From positions 1 to 9,512 of the forward strand of contig WFNC01000062.1 of NCBI GenBank assembly GCA_015488785.1: 9,512 bases of DNA, read 5' to 3'. The notes under the pieces are model-generated. The model saw nothing but the letters and a program-made list of their open reading frames with translations. It was not told the origin of the DNA and did no database searches. This DNA is from Flavobacteriales bacterium (GTDB taxonomy: Bacteria; Bacteroidota; Bacteroidia; Flavobacteriales_D; Parvicellaceae). Below are positions 1-7,124 of this stretch, piece by piece (position 1 is the stretch's first letter; each line of letters starts with the position of its first letter). The translations under genes were made by a program, and so were the position numbers.

Positions 1-190
1 ATTTTAACCCTGCTCCTGTTCCAAGTCGAACGGCTTTTCCCATTCGTCTCAATTGGTTTCGAGGAATATAATCTTTCCAATTTGGCTCAATTACTTTTAG
101 CAAATTATTATAATAACTTACTGCTTCAATCTTTCCTTCAAACGTTGTTGTTGGCTGAGGAGAAATTAGATATGACGCTTTAATTCTCAT
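1..190 (-). CDS. Ketosynthase-like / chain-length-factor-like protein, N-terminal fragment (cut by window edge)
   Basis: Partial gene; only the first 63 residues lie in the window and the frame is open to base 1. The protein begins MRIKASYLISPQ and later carries IEPNWKDYIP and the block LRRMGKAVRLGTGAG at about residues 48-62. An ISPQ start followed by IEP and then L-R-R-M-G-K-x-V-R is, to my recollection, characteristic of the beta-ketoacyl-synthase N-terminal-like proteins in flexirubin and aryl-polyene clusters, which pair with a catalytic KAS-II as a chain-length factor or act as an accessory ketosynthase. The ATG overlaps the last 11 nt of the upstream ketosynthase gene, so translation is probably coupled. 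The region that would hold or lack the active-site cysteine is outside the window, so whether this protein is catalytic cannot be decided here. Family assignment rests on a short N-terminus and on context. Confidence 0.75.
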   Translation of the reverse strand, partial: MRIKASYLISPQPTTTFEGKIEAVSYYNNLLKVIEPNWKDYIPRNQLRRMGKAVRLGTGAGLK

Positions 191-1373
191 ATTTTGAAAT
201 AACTAAGGATATGCAATTTCCATTAAACCCAAAAGAATTAGATAATGCATATTTTGATTTGAATTTCTTATAAACAGTACTCGCTCTATAACCATTTATT
301 GACAAATGATTTTCAATATTCAAACTAGGATAAAACTCTTGATGATTTAGGGCTAATAAAGTAAAGATACATTCTAACGCTCCTGCGGCAGCAAGTGTAT
401 GTCCACTATAAGATTTTGTAGAAGATAATAGCGTTTCTTTTGAAAACATTTTAGATAAAGCAGTCAATTCAGCTAAATCATTATTACCAGTTCCTGTTCC
501 GTGCGCATTAATAAAGTCAATATCCGATGTCTTTATTTCTGCATTCGCCAAAGCTTGATTAATACAATTCATAATACCAGAACCGTCTTCGTTTAAAGCA
601 GAGCTATGAAAAGAATCATTGGTATTTGCCCATCCCAAAATAAATCCATATTTTTTTCGAGTAGAATTCAAGTTTTCTCTTTTAAGAACAAGATATCCAG
701 CGGCTTCTCCAAGGTTCAGCCCTTCCCTATTTTCATCAAATGGTTTACAGATTGTCTTCGTTAAAATACCTAATGCATTAAAACCTCTAATCGTAAAATC
801 GGACAGGCAATCTACACCTCCTACTATTGCGATATCTACTTTATTTTGTTGCAACAATTTAGCTCCTAACATTATTGCATTGGCAGACGAAGAACACGCA
901 GTATTAATTACTGATGTAGGCCCTTTCATCTTATAGTGTTTTACAATACGCTGCAAATGAGTACTTGGAGAATACGTTTCTATATATTGACTTGCTTTTT
1001 CATTTTCTGTAGCATCTTTATACAACGATTCAGTATTACTCATTCCTCCAACTGTACTCGCTGAAATAAAAGCTGTTCTTCGACTTTCTAAATCTTCTCT
1101 TGTGAGATTTGCATCTTGAATAGCGTCTTGAAAAGCAATTTTTGACAAAACTTCTACTCTTGATAAAAACTCATCAGCTTTACTGTCAATGTTTAATCGT
1201 AATTCTGTTGTCGTTTTTTTTATTTCTCCAAAAGGAAACTGTGTAGATTTGGTACGCTTAGAATTTGGAAATACAATACCCGTTACTCCATTTTTCAATG
1301 AAATTCTGTTTTCTTCTAATGTTTGCCCCAAAGAAGAAATAACTCCTATTCCTGAAACCACAATTTTTGCCAT
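180..1373 (-). CDS. Beta-ketoacyl-ACP synthase, KAS-II (FabF) type
   Basis: Decarboxylative Claisen condensation enzyme that extends an acyl chain on acyl carrier protein; here probably the elongating ketosynthase of the aryl-polyene part of a flexirubin-type pigment. Counted from the chosen start (397 aa), the nucleophile is Cys160 in NTACSSSAN, the catalytic histidines are His291 in NAHGTGT and His325 in YSGHT, and the conserved lysine is Lys320 in STKSYSG. The C-terminal glycine-rich NSFGFNGNC block is also present. The length is about right for FabF (roughly 410). I chose the ATG at 1373, because MAKIVVSGIGVISS is the usual KAS N-terminus and it lies one base after the ACP stop. A start at 1421 would add 16 residues inside the ACP gene and is less likely. 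The 3' end overlaps the next gene by 11 nt. Cytoplasmic. The triad is intact, so it should be active; the substrate is inferred from context. Confidence 0.92.
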   Translation of the reverse strand: MAKIVVSGIGVISSLGQTLEENRISLKNGVTGIVFPNSKRTKSTQFPFGEIKKTTTELRLNIDSKADEFLSRVEVLSKIAFQDAIQDANLTREDLESRRTAFISASTVGGMSNTESLYKDATENEKASQYIETYSPSTHLQRIVKHYKMKGPTSVINTACSSSANAIMLGAKLLQQNKVDIAIVGGVDCLSDFTIRGFNALGILTKTICKPFDENREGLNLGEAAGYLVLKRENLNSTRKKYGFILGWANTNDSFHSSALNEDGSGIMNCINQALANAEIKTSDIDFINAHGTGTGNNDLAELTALSKMFSKETLLSSTKSYSGHTLAAAGALECIFTLLALNHQEFYPSLNIENHLSINGYRASTVYKKFKSKYALSNSFGFNGNCISLVISKYEN

Positions 1374-1374
1374 T

Positions 1375-1638
1375 TTAAGCTTTTCCCATTTTGGTAATAT
1401 ACGCTGCCATATGGTTGACATCTACTAAAATTTTTCGCCCTTCTGCTGGATTCTCTATTTTAATCCCATATTCTCTTTCTAACAAAACGATTAACTCTAG
1501 TGAATCTATAGAATCCAATCCCAAATCAGATCCAAAAAAAGCTGTATCATCAGCAAAATCATCCAATGAAATGTCCATTAAGTTTAAATACTCTATAATT
1601 TGTGTTTTAAGTTGGCTCTTTAATTCTCTGTCTGTCAT
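1375..1638 (-). CDS. Acyl carrier protein
   Basis: An 87-residue acidic, helical carrier protein that holds growing acyl chains on a phosphopantetheine arm. The attachment motif is GLDSID at residues 40-45, with Ser43 as the modified serine, followed by SLELIVLLEREYGI, the typical helix II that docks to ketosynthases. Length and charge match stand-alone ACPs. The ATG overlaps the TGA of the upstream permease gene (ATGA), and the KAS-II gene starts one base after the ACP stop, so these three genes are translationally linked. Position directly in front of a KAS-II suggests it serves the aryl-polyene chain rather than housekeeping fatty acid synthesis. It could also carry an acyl group used by DarB or by the BtrH-like protein; the sequence does not tell which. 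Confidence 0.93.
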   Translation of the reverse strand: MTDRELKSQLKTQIIEYLNLMDISLDDFADDTAFFGSDLGLDSIDSLELIVLLEREYGIKIENPAEGRKILVDVNHMAAYITKMGKA

Positions 1639-2918
1639 CTTGCTAATATATTAAGTTTTTTTAGTTTCAAATAGGCAAATAAAACAAAAGTAAAATTCAT
1701 TCCTATGAGAATAAATGAAGGAATTAACAACTGGCTAAAATCTCCATTTTTCAAAAATACGGTATAAAATAATTCTATACACCAATGGAGGGGAGAAATA
1801 TTTGATAAAACCTTCAATAAAGGCGGCATTATAAAACTTGGAACCCAAATTCCTCCAATTGCGGAGAAAATAATAATACTTATGGCTCCAAATCCAGTCG
1901 CTTGTTCAATGGTTTTACTGTAAATTCCAATCAGTAGCGAATAGTTTACAGCTGTAATTCCCGTTAAAAATACAATCCATAAAAAACTCAGCGTATTATC
2001 GGGAAAATATAACGTTGGTAAATCTATAAATTGAAATAGAAATCTGCTTATTGTAAAAATTAATGAAATTTGAAAAAAAGACACCATCAAAAATAAAATA
2101 GCTTTTGAACCTAGCAAATACCAAATGCTACTTGGCATAGTTAATACCCGATCGAAACTTCCGTTTACTTTCTCTTTAACCAAATTGCCTGCTAACGATA
2201 TTACCATAAAAAACACTGCGAAAATAGACCATGCAGGAACATTGTGCTGGCTAGCATTTGGAATTGCTGTATCTAAACCATTAAAACTCGATTTTTGCAT
2301 TTCCAATTCTTGATCATCTTTTTCACCTTTCAAATCAAAAGCCCCCTCTCCTAGTTCTAACTCATTTGAAAGTTGTTTTAATAAAAATTGAGTACTTAAT
2401 TTTTTATTCAATGTAAAAATCATTTGTTCCACCGATTGTGCATAATTTCCTTGTATAACGGGATTGTAGATTAGTTTTAAAATTGGCTCTTGATTTTGAA
2501 TAATTTTATCTTCTGGCTGTACTTCTAAAATCCCCATTGAATATTTCAACTTATCGACTTTAAAACTAGCTTTTCTTTTTAACACTTTAGAATATTCTTT
2601 TTCTATCAATAAACCAAAAGGAATGTTACTTTCACTAATCTCAGTATTTAATTCTGATGAAGAATAATTTTTATATTTAATTTTAAACAGATGACTTTCA
2701 TTTATCGCTTTTACAAGTTCATTGCTCAACGAATCACTGTCTTCATTAACCAAAATCAGTTCTATTTGATTATTATTAACAATGTTAAAAGCGCTATTTT
2801 GAATAGACGTAATGATTATAACCAATAAGATTGGTAAAAAAATCATCATCGATAAACCAACCTTATCATTTACAAGTAAGAGAAACTCTTTGTATATTCC
2901 TGCTTTAAGTTTATTCAT
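1635..2918 (-). CDS. ABC-2 type transporter permease
   Basis: Inner-membrane subunit (427 aa) of an ABC exporter. One N-terminal membrane segment lies at about residues 21-39. It is followed by a large extracytoplasmic domain (about 41-228), then five or six hydrophobic segments at about 229-246, 268-292, 312-333, 341-359, possibly 366-385, and 396-416. After the second segment comes KEKVNGSFDRVLTMP (about 248-262), the cytoplasmic coupling stretch seen in ABC-2 permeases (normally E/K-x-G-T/S-x-x-x-L-x-x-T/M-P). The ATG overlaps the TAA of the ATPase gene by one base, and the stop overlaps the ACP start. Only one permease gene is present, so the transporter is probably a homodimer of permeases with two ATPases. 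The substrate is unknown; the cluster suggests a flexirubin-like lipid or a precursor moved towards the outer membrane. Confidence 0.92.
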   Translation of the reverse strand: MNKLKAGIYKEFLLLVNDKVGLSMMIFLPILLVIIITSIQNSAFNIVNNNQIELILVNEDSDSLSNELVKAINESHLFKIKYKNYSSSELNTEISESNIPFGLLIEKEYSKVLKRKASFKVDKLKYSMGILEVQPEDKIIQNQEPILKLIYNPVIQGNYAQSVEQMIFTLNKKLSTQFLLKQLSNELELGEGAFDLKGEKDDQELEMQKSSFNGLDTAIPNASQHNVPAWSIFAVFFMVISLAGNLVKEKVNGSFDRVLTMPSSIWYLLGSKAILFLMVSFFQISLIFTISRFLFQFIDLPTLYFPDNTLSFLWIVFLTGITAVNYSLLIGIYSKTIEQATGFGAISIIIFSAIGGIWVPSFIMPPLLKVLSNISPLHWCIELFYTVFLKNGDFSQLLIPSFILIGMNFTFVLFAYLKLKKLNILAR

Positions 2919-3637
2919 TACAATGCGAGTAAAATTGATTCTAAATCTTTTTTATCTTGATGTTTTAAGACTTCTTTTAAATTTCCTGTCACAATGTTCT
3001 CACCTCCGTTTAATAACGTAAAATTATCACAAAAACTTTGACTTTCATTCATTTGATGAGAGGTATAAATTATTGTTACTCCTTTATTGTAAAGCGTGTT
3101 TAAATAATTTAATATTTCATTCTTACTGTGAACATCTATTCCTACTATGGGTTCGTCCAAAACTAAAATACTAGGTTTGTGCAATAACCCTAATATCAAA
3201 TTCACTTTCCGCTTCATACCTCCAGAAAACGTTTTTACTTTCTTACTCTGGTGTTCTTCTAATCCAAAAAGCGAGATTAACTCTTTGTAACTTGTTTTAA
3301 TTTCTTGCGTTTTTAAATTGAACATTGCCCCAAAATATTTTACATTTTGCCAAACGGTTAATTCTTCATAAAAAGCAAACTCTTGAGGAACATATCCTAT
3401 TGACTCTTTTACTTCTGTTTGATTTCTTATTTCTAAATCATTCTTAAAAAACTTAACACTACCTTCGCTTGGTAGCATTACATTGCAAATAATTTTTATT
3501 AAAGTTGATTTTCCTGCTCCATTAGCTCCAAATATTCCGTGTTTTGTTCCCTCTTCGATATCCAACGATAAATTGGACAAACTATTCAATTCCGAACCTT
3601 TATATTTATGACTAATATTTTGGATAGAAACTTTCAT
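2918..3637 (-). CDS. ABC transporter ATP-binding protein
   Basis: Cytoplasmic ATPase (239 aa) driving the adjacent ABC-2 permease. All nucleotide-binding motifs are intact: Walker A GANGAGKST at 37-45, Q-loop Gln85 in YVPQE, signature FSGGMKRK at 137-144, Walker B ILVLDEP at 157-163 and H-loop His194 in YTSHQM. The FSGGMKRK signature and the short single-domain length match the drug/lipid exporter subfamily (CcmA/NatA-like) that partners ABC-2 permeases. The ATG follows the stop codon of the BtrH-like gene with no gap (TAA then ATG), and the 3' end overlaps the permease start by one base. The pairing with the permease is firm. The exported substrate is inferred only from the pigment-cluster setting. 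Confidence 0.95.
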   Translation of the reverse strand: MKVSIQNISHKYKGSELNSLSNLSLDIEEGTKHGIFGANGAGKSTLIKIICNVMLPSEGSVKFFKNDLEIRNQTEVKESIGYVPQEFAFYEELTVWQNVKYFGAMFNLKTQEIKTSYKELISLFGLEEHQSKKVKTFSGGMKRKVNLILGLLHKPSILVLDEPIVGIDVHSKNEILNYLNTLYNKGVTIIYTSHQMNESQSFCDNFTLLNGGENIVTGNLKEVLKHQDKKDLESILLAL

Positions 3638-4642
3638 TTAGATTAATTTTAAAGCTCCTATTTTTTTAAATGCCCTTGTTTCCAATACTTCAATTTCTCT
3701 CAATCGTTCACTAATTTCAATAAAATCAGCTTGATCCGTTTTTCTACCTTTCAATACTTGTGCCATTGCTACAGCAGTGTTACGCCATAAATCTCCCGAT
3801 TGTGTAAAATCATTTGAAAGTTCCAATAAAGAATCATTTGGAATATATGCGTGAGCTTCTTCTAAAAAGGCGGCATAAATGTAACGAAAACCTCCTCCTC
3901 CTGTTCCTATTTCTTCTTGCATTCTGATTATTTGTCCCAAGTGTAATCCTGCTCTTCTTACACCTAATTTATCTCTCCACTTTGTAATTTGTTTTGCCGT
4001 GTATCCTATTCCCGACAATCCCACAAAAGGACCTGGAGCTTTCATGAAATTATAATTCTTTTTAATTCCTTTTCTAATTGCGTTTGGAATATCTACGTCA
4101 GTAATTATCTTTTTTTCGGGAGCATACAAATTTCCTTTGGGGGCTAATGGTCCTTTTGCAAAACGAACCAATTGGAGTTCTTCTCGGGTCAATACCGTTT
4201 TTACCTCCATTGTTGGATCACTAATCAAATAATTCTCTCCTTGTTTTCCGTAAACGATAATGTTGTGCGCATTAAAATGAAAACGATATTCTGGTGCAAA
4301 ATAAGGTAAATTGTAAACGCCAACTTGACAACCTGTTACCCTATCCTGCTCCAACAAATCATCTAAATAATCCATTGCTTTTTCTTCAGAATTAAATTTC
4401 TTTCGAACAATAGGAACGTTCAATAATTTACTTGTTCTTTTAAAAATAATACCAGGAAACGATCGATAAGAAACCGCAGGACCTCCGTTTATTTTCATAA
4501 ATGGAATGTGTATATAGAATAATCCTGCCCCTATTCCAAAAGCCAACGGTTCTGTAATTCCTTTTACACCATAGAAATCCATCAAACTAGACGTAACTCC
4601 GTTTTCACAATGGGCACTTTGTATATGTTTAAAATTTTCCAA
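3638..4642 (-). CDS. BtrH N-terminal domain protein (candidate ACP-dependent acyl transferase)
   Basis: A 334-residue protein of the BtrH family, named after the butirosin enzyme that transfers an acyl group from a carrier protein to an amine acceptor. Visible papain-like catalytic candidates are Cys12 in SAHCENG, His126 in FNAHNIIV and Asp142 in LISDPTM. GIGAGLFY (36-43) is the conserved glycine-rich turn after the cysteine helix. The C-terminal half (about 185-330) is mainly helical and resembles the DUF4872-type tail of these proteins. The start codon appears to be TTG, immediately after the TAG of the upstream gene and in the same frame. The first in-frame ATG (Met21) would delete the conserved His-Cys pair, so it is unlikely. 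Location between DarAB, an ABC exporter and an ACP makes it a candidate for joining acyl chain and resorcinol. That role is inference; a peptidase-like or accessory role is possible. Confidence 0.85.
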   Translation of the reverse strand: MENFKHIQSAHCENGVTSSLMDFYGVKGITEPLAFGIGAGLFYIHIPFMKINGGPAVSYRSFPGIIFKRTSKLLNVPIVRKKFNSEEKAMDYLDDLLEQDRVTGCQVGVYNLPYFAPEYRFHFNAHNIIVYGKQGENYLISDPTMEVKTVLTREELQLVRFAKGPLAPKGNLYAPEKKIITDVDIPNAIRKGIKKNYNFMKAPGPFVGLSGIGYTAKQITKWRDKLGVRRAGLHLGQIIRMQEEIGTGGGGFRYIYAAFLEEAHAYIPNDSLLELSNDFTQSGDLWRNTAVAMAQVLKGRKTDQADFIEISERLREIEVLETRAFKKIGALKLI

Positions 4643-5038
4643 CTATTCTGGTTTTTTTAATTTTTCTATCGAGACTTTAAAAACTGATGCGTATTTTTCT
4701 AATCGAGCTTTACTTAGTTTATCAAAAACAGAAGGTTTAAAATGACGTTTGATTGTTATTTTCCAAAAACCAGTATAATCTGATAGAATCTGTAAATCCA
4801 TTAGACTTTTAATCATATAATAATTGATTGGACTTTCTATTCCCAATTTGATTGCTTCTAATGCTTCTTTTTTTTGATTTTCGATGTCATTCCAAGTTGC
4901 ATCTAAAGCTTCTTTTTTTACATTCCATCCTTTACTCTTTGCTGTTGTATAATTTCCGTTTTCATTCTTTGCATAACAAAGTTCATTCGTAAAATCTTTT
5001 AAAGCACTTTCGTCTTGAGGGATATCTTTAATTTTCAT
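4643..5038 (-). CDS. Conserved protein of unknown function in flexirubin-type clusters
   Basis: A 131-residue soluble protein without signal peptide or membrane segment. It starts MKIKDIPQDES and contains an ENGNYTTAKSKGW stretch (about 26-38), a helical charged middle, an INYYMIKSLMDLQIL segment (about 71-85) and a basic FWKITIKRHFKP stretch (about 91-102). The C-terminus, LEKYASVFKVSIEKL, resembles the last helices of Cro/XRE-type helix-turn-helix proteins (YA-x-x-F-x-V-S-x-x-x-L). I recall similar MKIKDIPQD proteins next to DarB in other flavobacterial pigment clusters, but no function is known to me. It lies 22 nt after DarB and abuts the BtrH-like gene with zero spacing and in the same frame, separated only by TAG. 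It may be a partner of the BtrH-like protein or a small regulator; both are guesses. Confidence 0.85.
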   Translation of the reverse strand: MKIKDIPQDESALKDFTNELCYAKNENGNYTTAKSKGWNVKKEALDATWNDIENQKKEALEAIKLGIESPINYYMIKSLMDLQILSDYTGFWKITIKRHFKPSVFDKLSKARLEKYASVFKVSIEKLKKPE

Positions 5039-5060
5039 TGAATCAGTTTTTCAAAATGAT

Positions 5061-6206
5061 TTAGACAACAGTCAATAAACAAAATACGTAAGAAAATCTA
5101 GAACTTTCTGGTACTGCTAGCAATACGGTATTTCCTTTTTCTAATTTGTTTGATTTAAACAATTCATCAACCATTAAATAAATAGAGGCTGAACCAACAT
5201 TTCCCTTTGTAGCAAGGTTTGTAAACCAATTTTCTTTAGGAATCACAATACCATTGCTTTTCAATACTTCATCTATTTTATCTTCAAAATAAAAACTAGA
5301 TAAATGTGGTAAAAAATAATCTACCGTTGAAGCATCAAACCCATATTTATCGCAAATATCTGACAACTTATCAAATCCTAAGTGAACAATTTTTTCTCCC
5401 AGTAATTTGGTATCTTGTTTAATACTAAATATCGATTTTTGGGTTATTTCTTCAGCACTATATTCTTTGTAACTCACCAATTTATCATCTTCAATATCTG
5501 CACCCATGTACATACAAACAGCTTGTTCGTTAGCATAAGAAATTGCTTCTATCCAATCCATTCTTAAAGAAATACCTTTCTTATTGGGTTGGTTTTTCAA
5601 TAAAAAAGCACTTGCACCATCAGAAAGCATCCACCTCAAAAAATCTTTTTCAAAGGCTAAAATTGGTTTTGCTTCTACTTTCGATATTTTTTCAAATTCT
5701 TCTTCATAGTTTTCTGAGCGAAGTGTTTTTGCTAAACGCTCTGAACCAGCTGTAACAGCCACAGACTTATCACCTGTTTTGATGGTTAAATAGGCATATT
5801 TCAAAGCATGCATTCCCGAGCAACAAACTCCTGCAGGCGAAATAACTTCAATAGGCTTTAATTCCGACAATTCTCCATGAACCATAACCGAATGACTCGG
5901 CATCAGTTGATCTGGAGATGAAGTTCCACAAGCCAATAATTCGATGTTATCAACCAAAGAAGGTTCTTCTTTTATCAGTTTTCGAATAGCAATACTTACC
6001 ATTTCGGCATTCGTATGTGTAGAAACACCATTTTTATCAATAGCGTAGTACCTTTCTTTTATTTTATTATTTCTTAATATAAGTGCTTTTGTTCGAGAGG
6101 CTTTACCTCCTACAAACCCCATATATTCTTCTATTTGTTCATTATCAATTACCGTATTAGGCAAAAATGAACTTGTATTGACAATATAAACTTCTTCTTT
6201 TTTCAC
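5061..6206 (-). CDS. darB: Beta-ketoacyl-ACP synthase III, dialkylresorcinol synthase DarB
   Basis: FabH-fold (thiolase superfamily) ketosynthase of 381 aa. In DarB enzymes it condenses two acyl thioesters, a beta-ketoacyl and an unsaturated acyl, and cyclises them to a carboxy-cyclohexanedione, the precursor of the dialkylresorcinol. The catalytic triad is visible: Cys129 in GVCCSGM (Cys128 next to it), His301 in FLPHLSS and Asn336 in KGNVGSAS. The N-terminal VGGKASRTKALILRNNKIK region matches DarB-type proteins rather than housekeeping FabH, which is shorter (about 317 aa). The start codon is GTG; the next ATG (residue 29) would remove the first beta strand. It lies 10 nt after DarA, the usual darA-darB order, so the assignment does not rest on fold alone. 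Cytoplasmic, possibly membrane-associated through DarA. Chain lengths of the substrates cannot be read from the sequence. Confidence 0.9.
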   Translation of the reverse strand: MKKEEVYIVNTSSFLPNTVIDNEQIEEYMGFVGGKASRTKALILRNNKIKERYYAIDKNGVSTHTNAEMVSIAIRKLIKEEPSLVDNIELLACGTSSPDQLMPSHSVMVHGELSELKPIEVISPAGVCCSGMHALKYAYLTIKTGDKSVAVTAGSERLAKTLRSENYEEEFEKISKVEAKPILAFEKDFLRWMLSDGASAFLLKNQPNKKGISLRMDWIEAISYANEQAVCMYMGADIEDDKLVSYKEYSAEEITQKSIFSIKQDTKLLGEKIVHLGFDKLSDICDKYGFDASTVDYFLPHLSSFYFEDKIDEVLKSNGIVIPKENWFTNLATKGNVGSASIYLMVDELFKSNKLEKGNTVLLAVPESSRFSYVFCLLTVV

Positions 6207-6216
6207 GTAATTACAA

Positions 6217-7119
6217 TTATACGGATAATATCTTTATTTTCTCTTCTTTTTCTCGCTTTAATAAGAATGGCCTAAACAATAGAATATAAACAGTTAATAC
6301 TATCGGAGAGACAATAAACAAAGCGAAAAGTAAATATAATCGATAAAGAAACAACCATTTTTTTCTTTTCTGGGGAGTTGTTCCTTTTTTTTCTATCAAT
6401 TTTGCCCAAAATTGAAATAACTTTTTAGCTCTTGCTTCAATAAATATAATACTCCATTTTACATCTATTTTATTTGTCTTTAATAACGCTCCTTGAAGTT
6501 CTGTCTTTAAATTTCCGACTAAATAATCAGCGATTATTGTCCCAAAAACACGACTCTCTTCTATGTCTTTTTGACTAATTCCTGGTAACGGAATAACGCC
6601 CCATTTTTTTGTTTTTTTTCCGGTAAACATCCAATGCATAATACTTATTGCACTAAGTAAATTTTGATTTTTATCATTAAAAGGTATATTTCCGATAACT
6701 TTGCTTCCTGCTTCCTCAATTTTTAATTTGACTTCGGCTTGTGCATTTATCCACATATTTCGACCACCAATAATTGTAACGACTGGCGTATCTTTTAGAA
6801 TCGCTTTAAATTTTGAATCTTTCAATAATCCCATTGTAGGAATACTAGGACTCAAAAACCAAGGTTGATAACCAAATAAAATTAAATCATATTTAGTTTC
6901 TTTTAATTCGTAAGGAGCGATTTCACAACCAGAATTAAGAACACACGCTGGCATTACATCAAAAAAAACATCTTTTGACCATGGAAAATCAAACTCTTTT
7001 TTTGGCTTGTAAATAACTTGTTCTACAGAAATATGCTCCGATTTTAAGCTTCCTGTAATATTACTCATCAATTCGGTTAATTGACCCGATTGAGAATAAT
7101 GGATTGCTAAGACTTTCAT
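6217..7119 (-). CDS. darA: Dialkylresorcinol condensing enzyme DarA (flavodoxin-fold aromatase)
   Basis: A 300-residue partner of DarB that oxidises and aromatises the cyclohexanedione to a dialkylresorcinol. The N-terminus MKVLAIHYSQSGQLTEL is a flavodoxin first strand followed by a phosphate-binding loop (residues 8-15), consistent with FMN binding. DLILFGYQPWFLSPS (78-92) and PVVTIIGGRNMW (112-123) are the further flavodoxin strands and loops that contact the flavin. The middle part, including MHWMFTGKKTKKWG (161-174), matches DarA-type proteins as I know them. The C-terminus (about 255-284) is strongly hydrophobic, probably one or two membrane-crossing helices, with a basic tail (LLKREKEEKIK). 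Hence the enzyme is probably anchored to the cytoplasmic face of the inner membrane. It begins 5 nt after the preceding secreted-protein gene and is followed by darB after 10 nt. The adjacent DarB makes the name reasonably secure. Confidence 0.88.
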   Translation of the reverse strand: MKVLAIHYSQSGQLTELMSNITGSLKSEHISVEQVIYKPKKEFDFPWSKDVFFDVMPACVLNSGCEIAPYELKETKYDLILFGYQPWFLSPSIPTMGLLKDSKFKAILKDTPVVTIIGGRNMWINAQAEVKLKIEEAGSKVIGNIPFNDKNQNLLSAISIMHWMFTGKKTKKWGVIPLPGISQKDIEESRVFGTIIADYLVGNLKTELQGALLKTNKIDVKWSIIFIEARAKKLFQFWAKLIEKKGTTPQKRKKWLFLYRLYLLFALFIVSPIVLTVYILLFRPFLLKREKEEKIKILSV

Positions 7120-7124
7120 TTTTT

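Noticed and set aside
1374..1421. Longer KAS-II start at 1421
   Set aside because: It adds 16 residues that overlap the ACP gene in another frame; the family N-terminus (MAKIVVSGIG) begins at 1373, one base after the ACP stop.
619..1428. Plus-strand open frames at 619-936 and 1189-1428
   Set aside because: They lie opposite the KAS-II gene, which has all catalytic motifs; the plus-strand translations show no domain and are antisense shadows.
1391..1654. Plus-strand frame of 87 codons
   Set aside because: It is antisense to the ACP gene, which has a clear phosphopantetheine site.
2125..3021. Plus-strand frames at 2125-2313 and 2812-3021
   Set aside because: They are antisense to the ABC permease and ATPase; the hydrophobic content only mirrors AT-rich membrane-segment codons.
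4582..4642. ATG start for the BtrH-like gene at Met21
   Set aside because: It would remove the His11-Cys12 pair that defines the catalytic N-terminus of the family, so the TTG start is preferred.
5543..5755. Plus-strand frame of 70 codons with hydrophobic C-terminal half
   Set aside because: It is antisense to DarB, with no start context and no recognisable feature.
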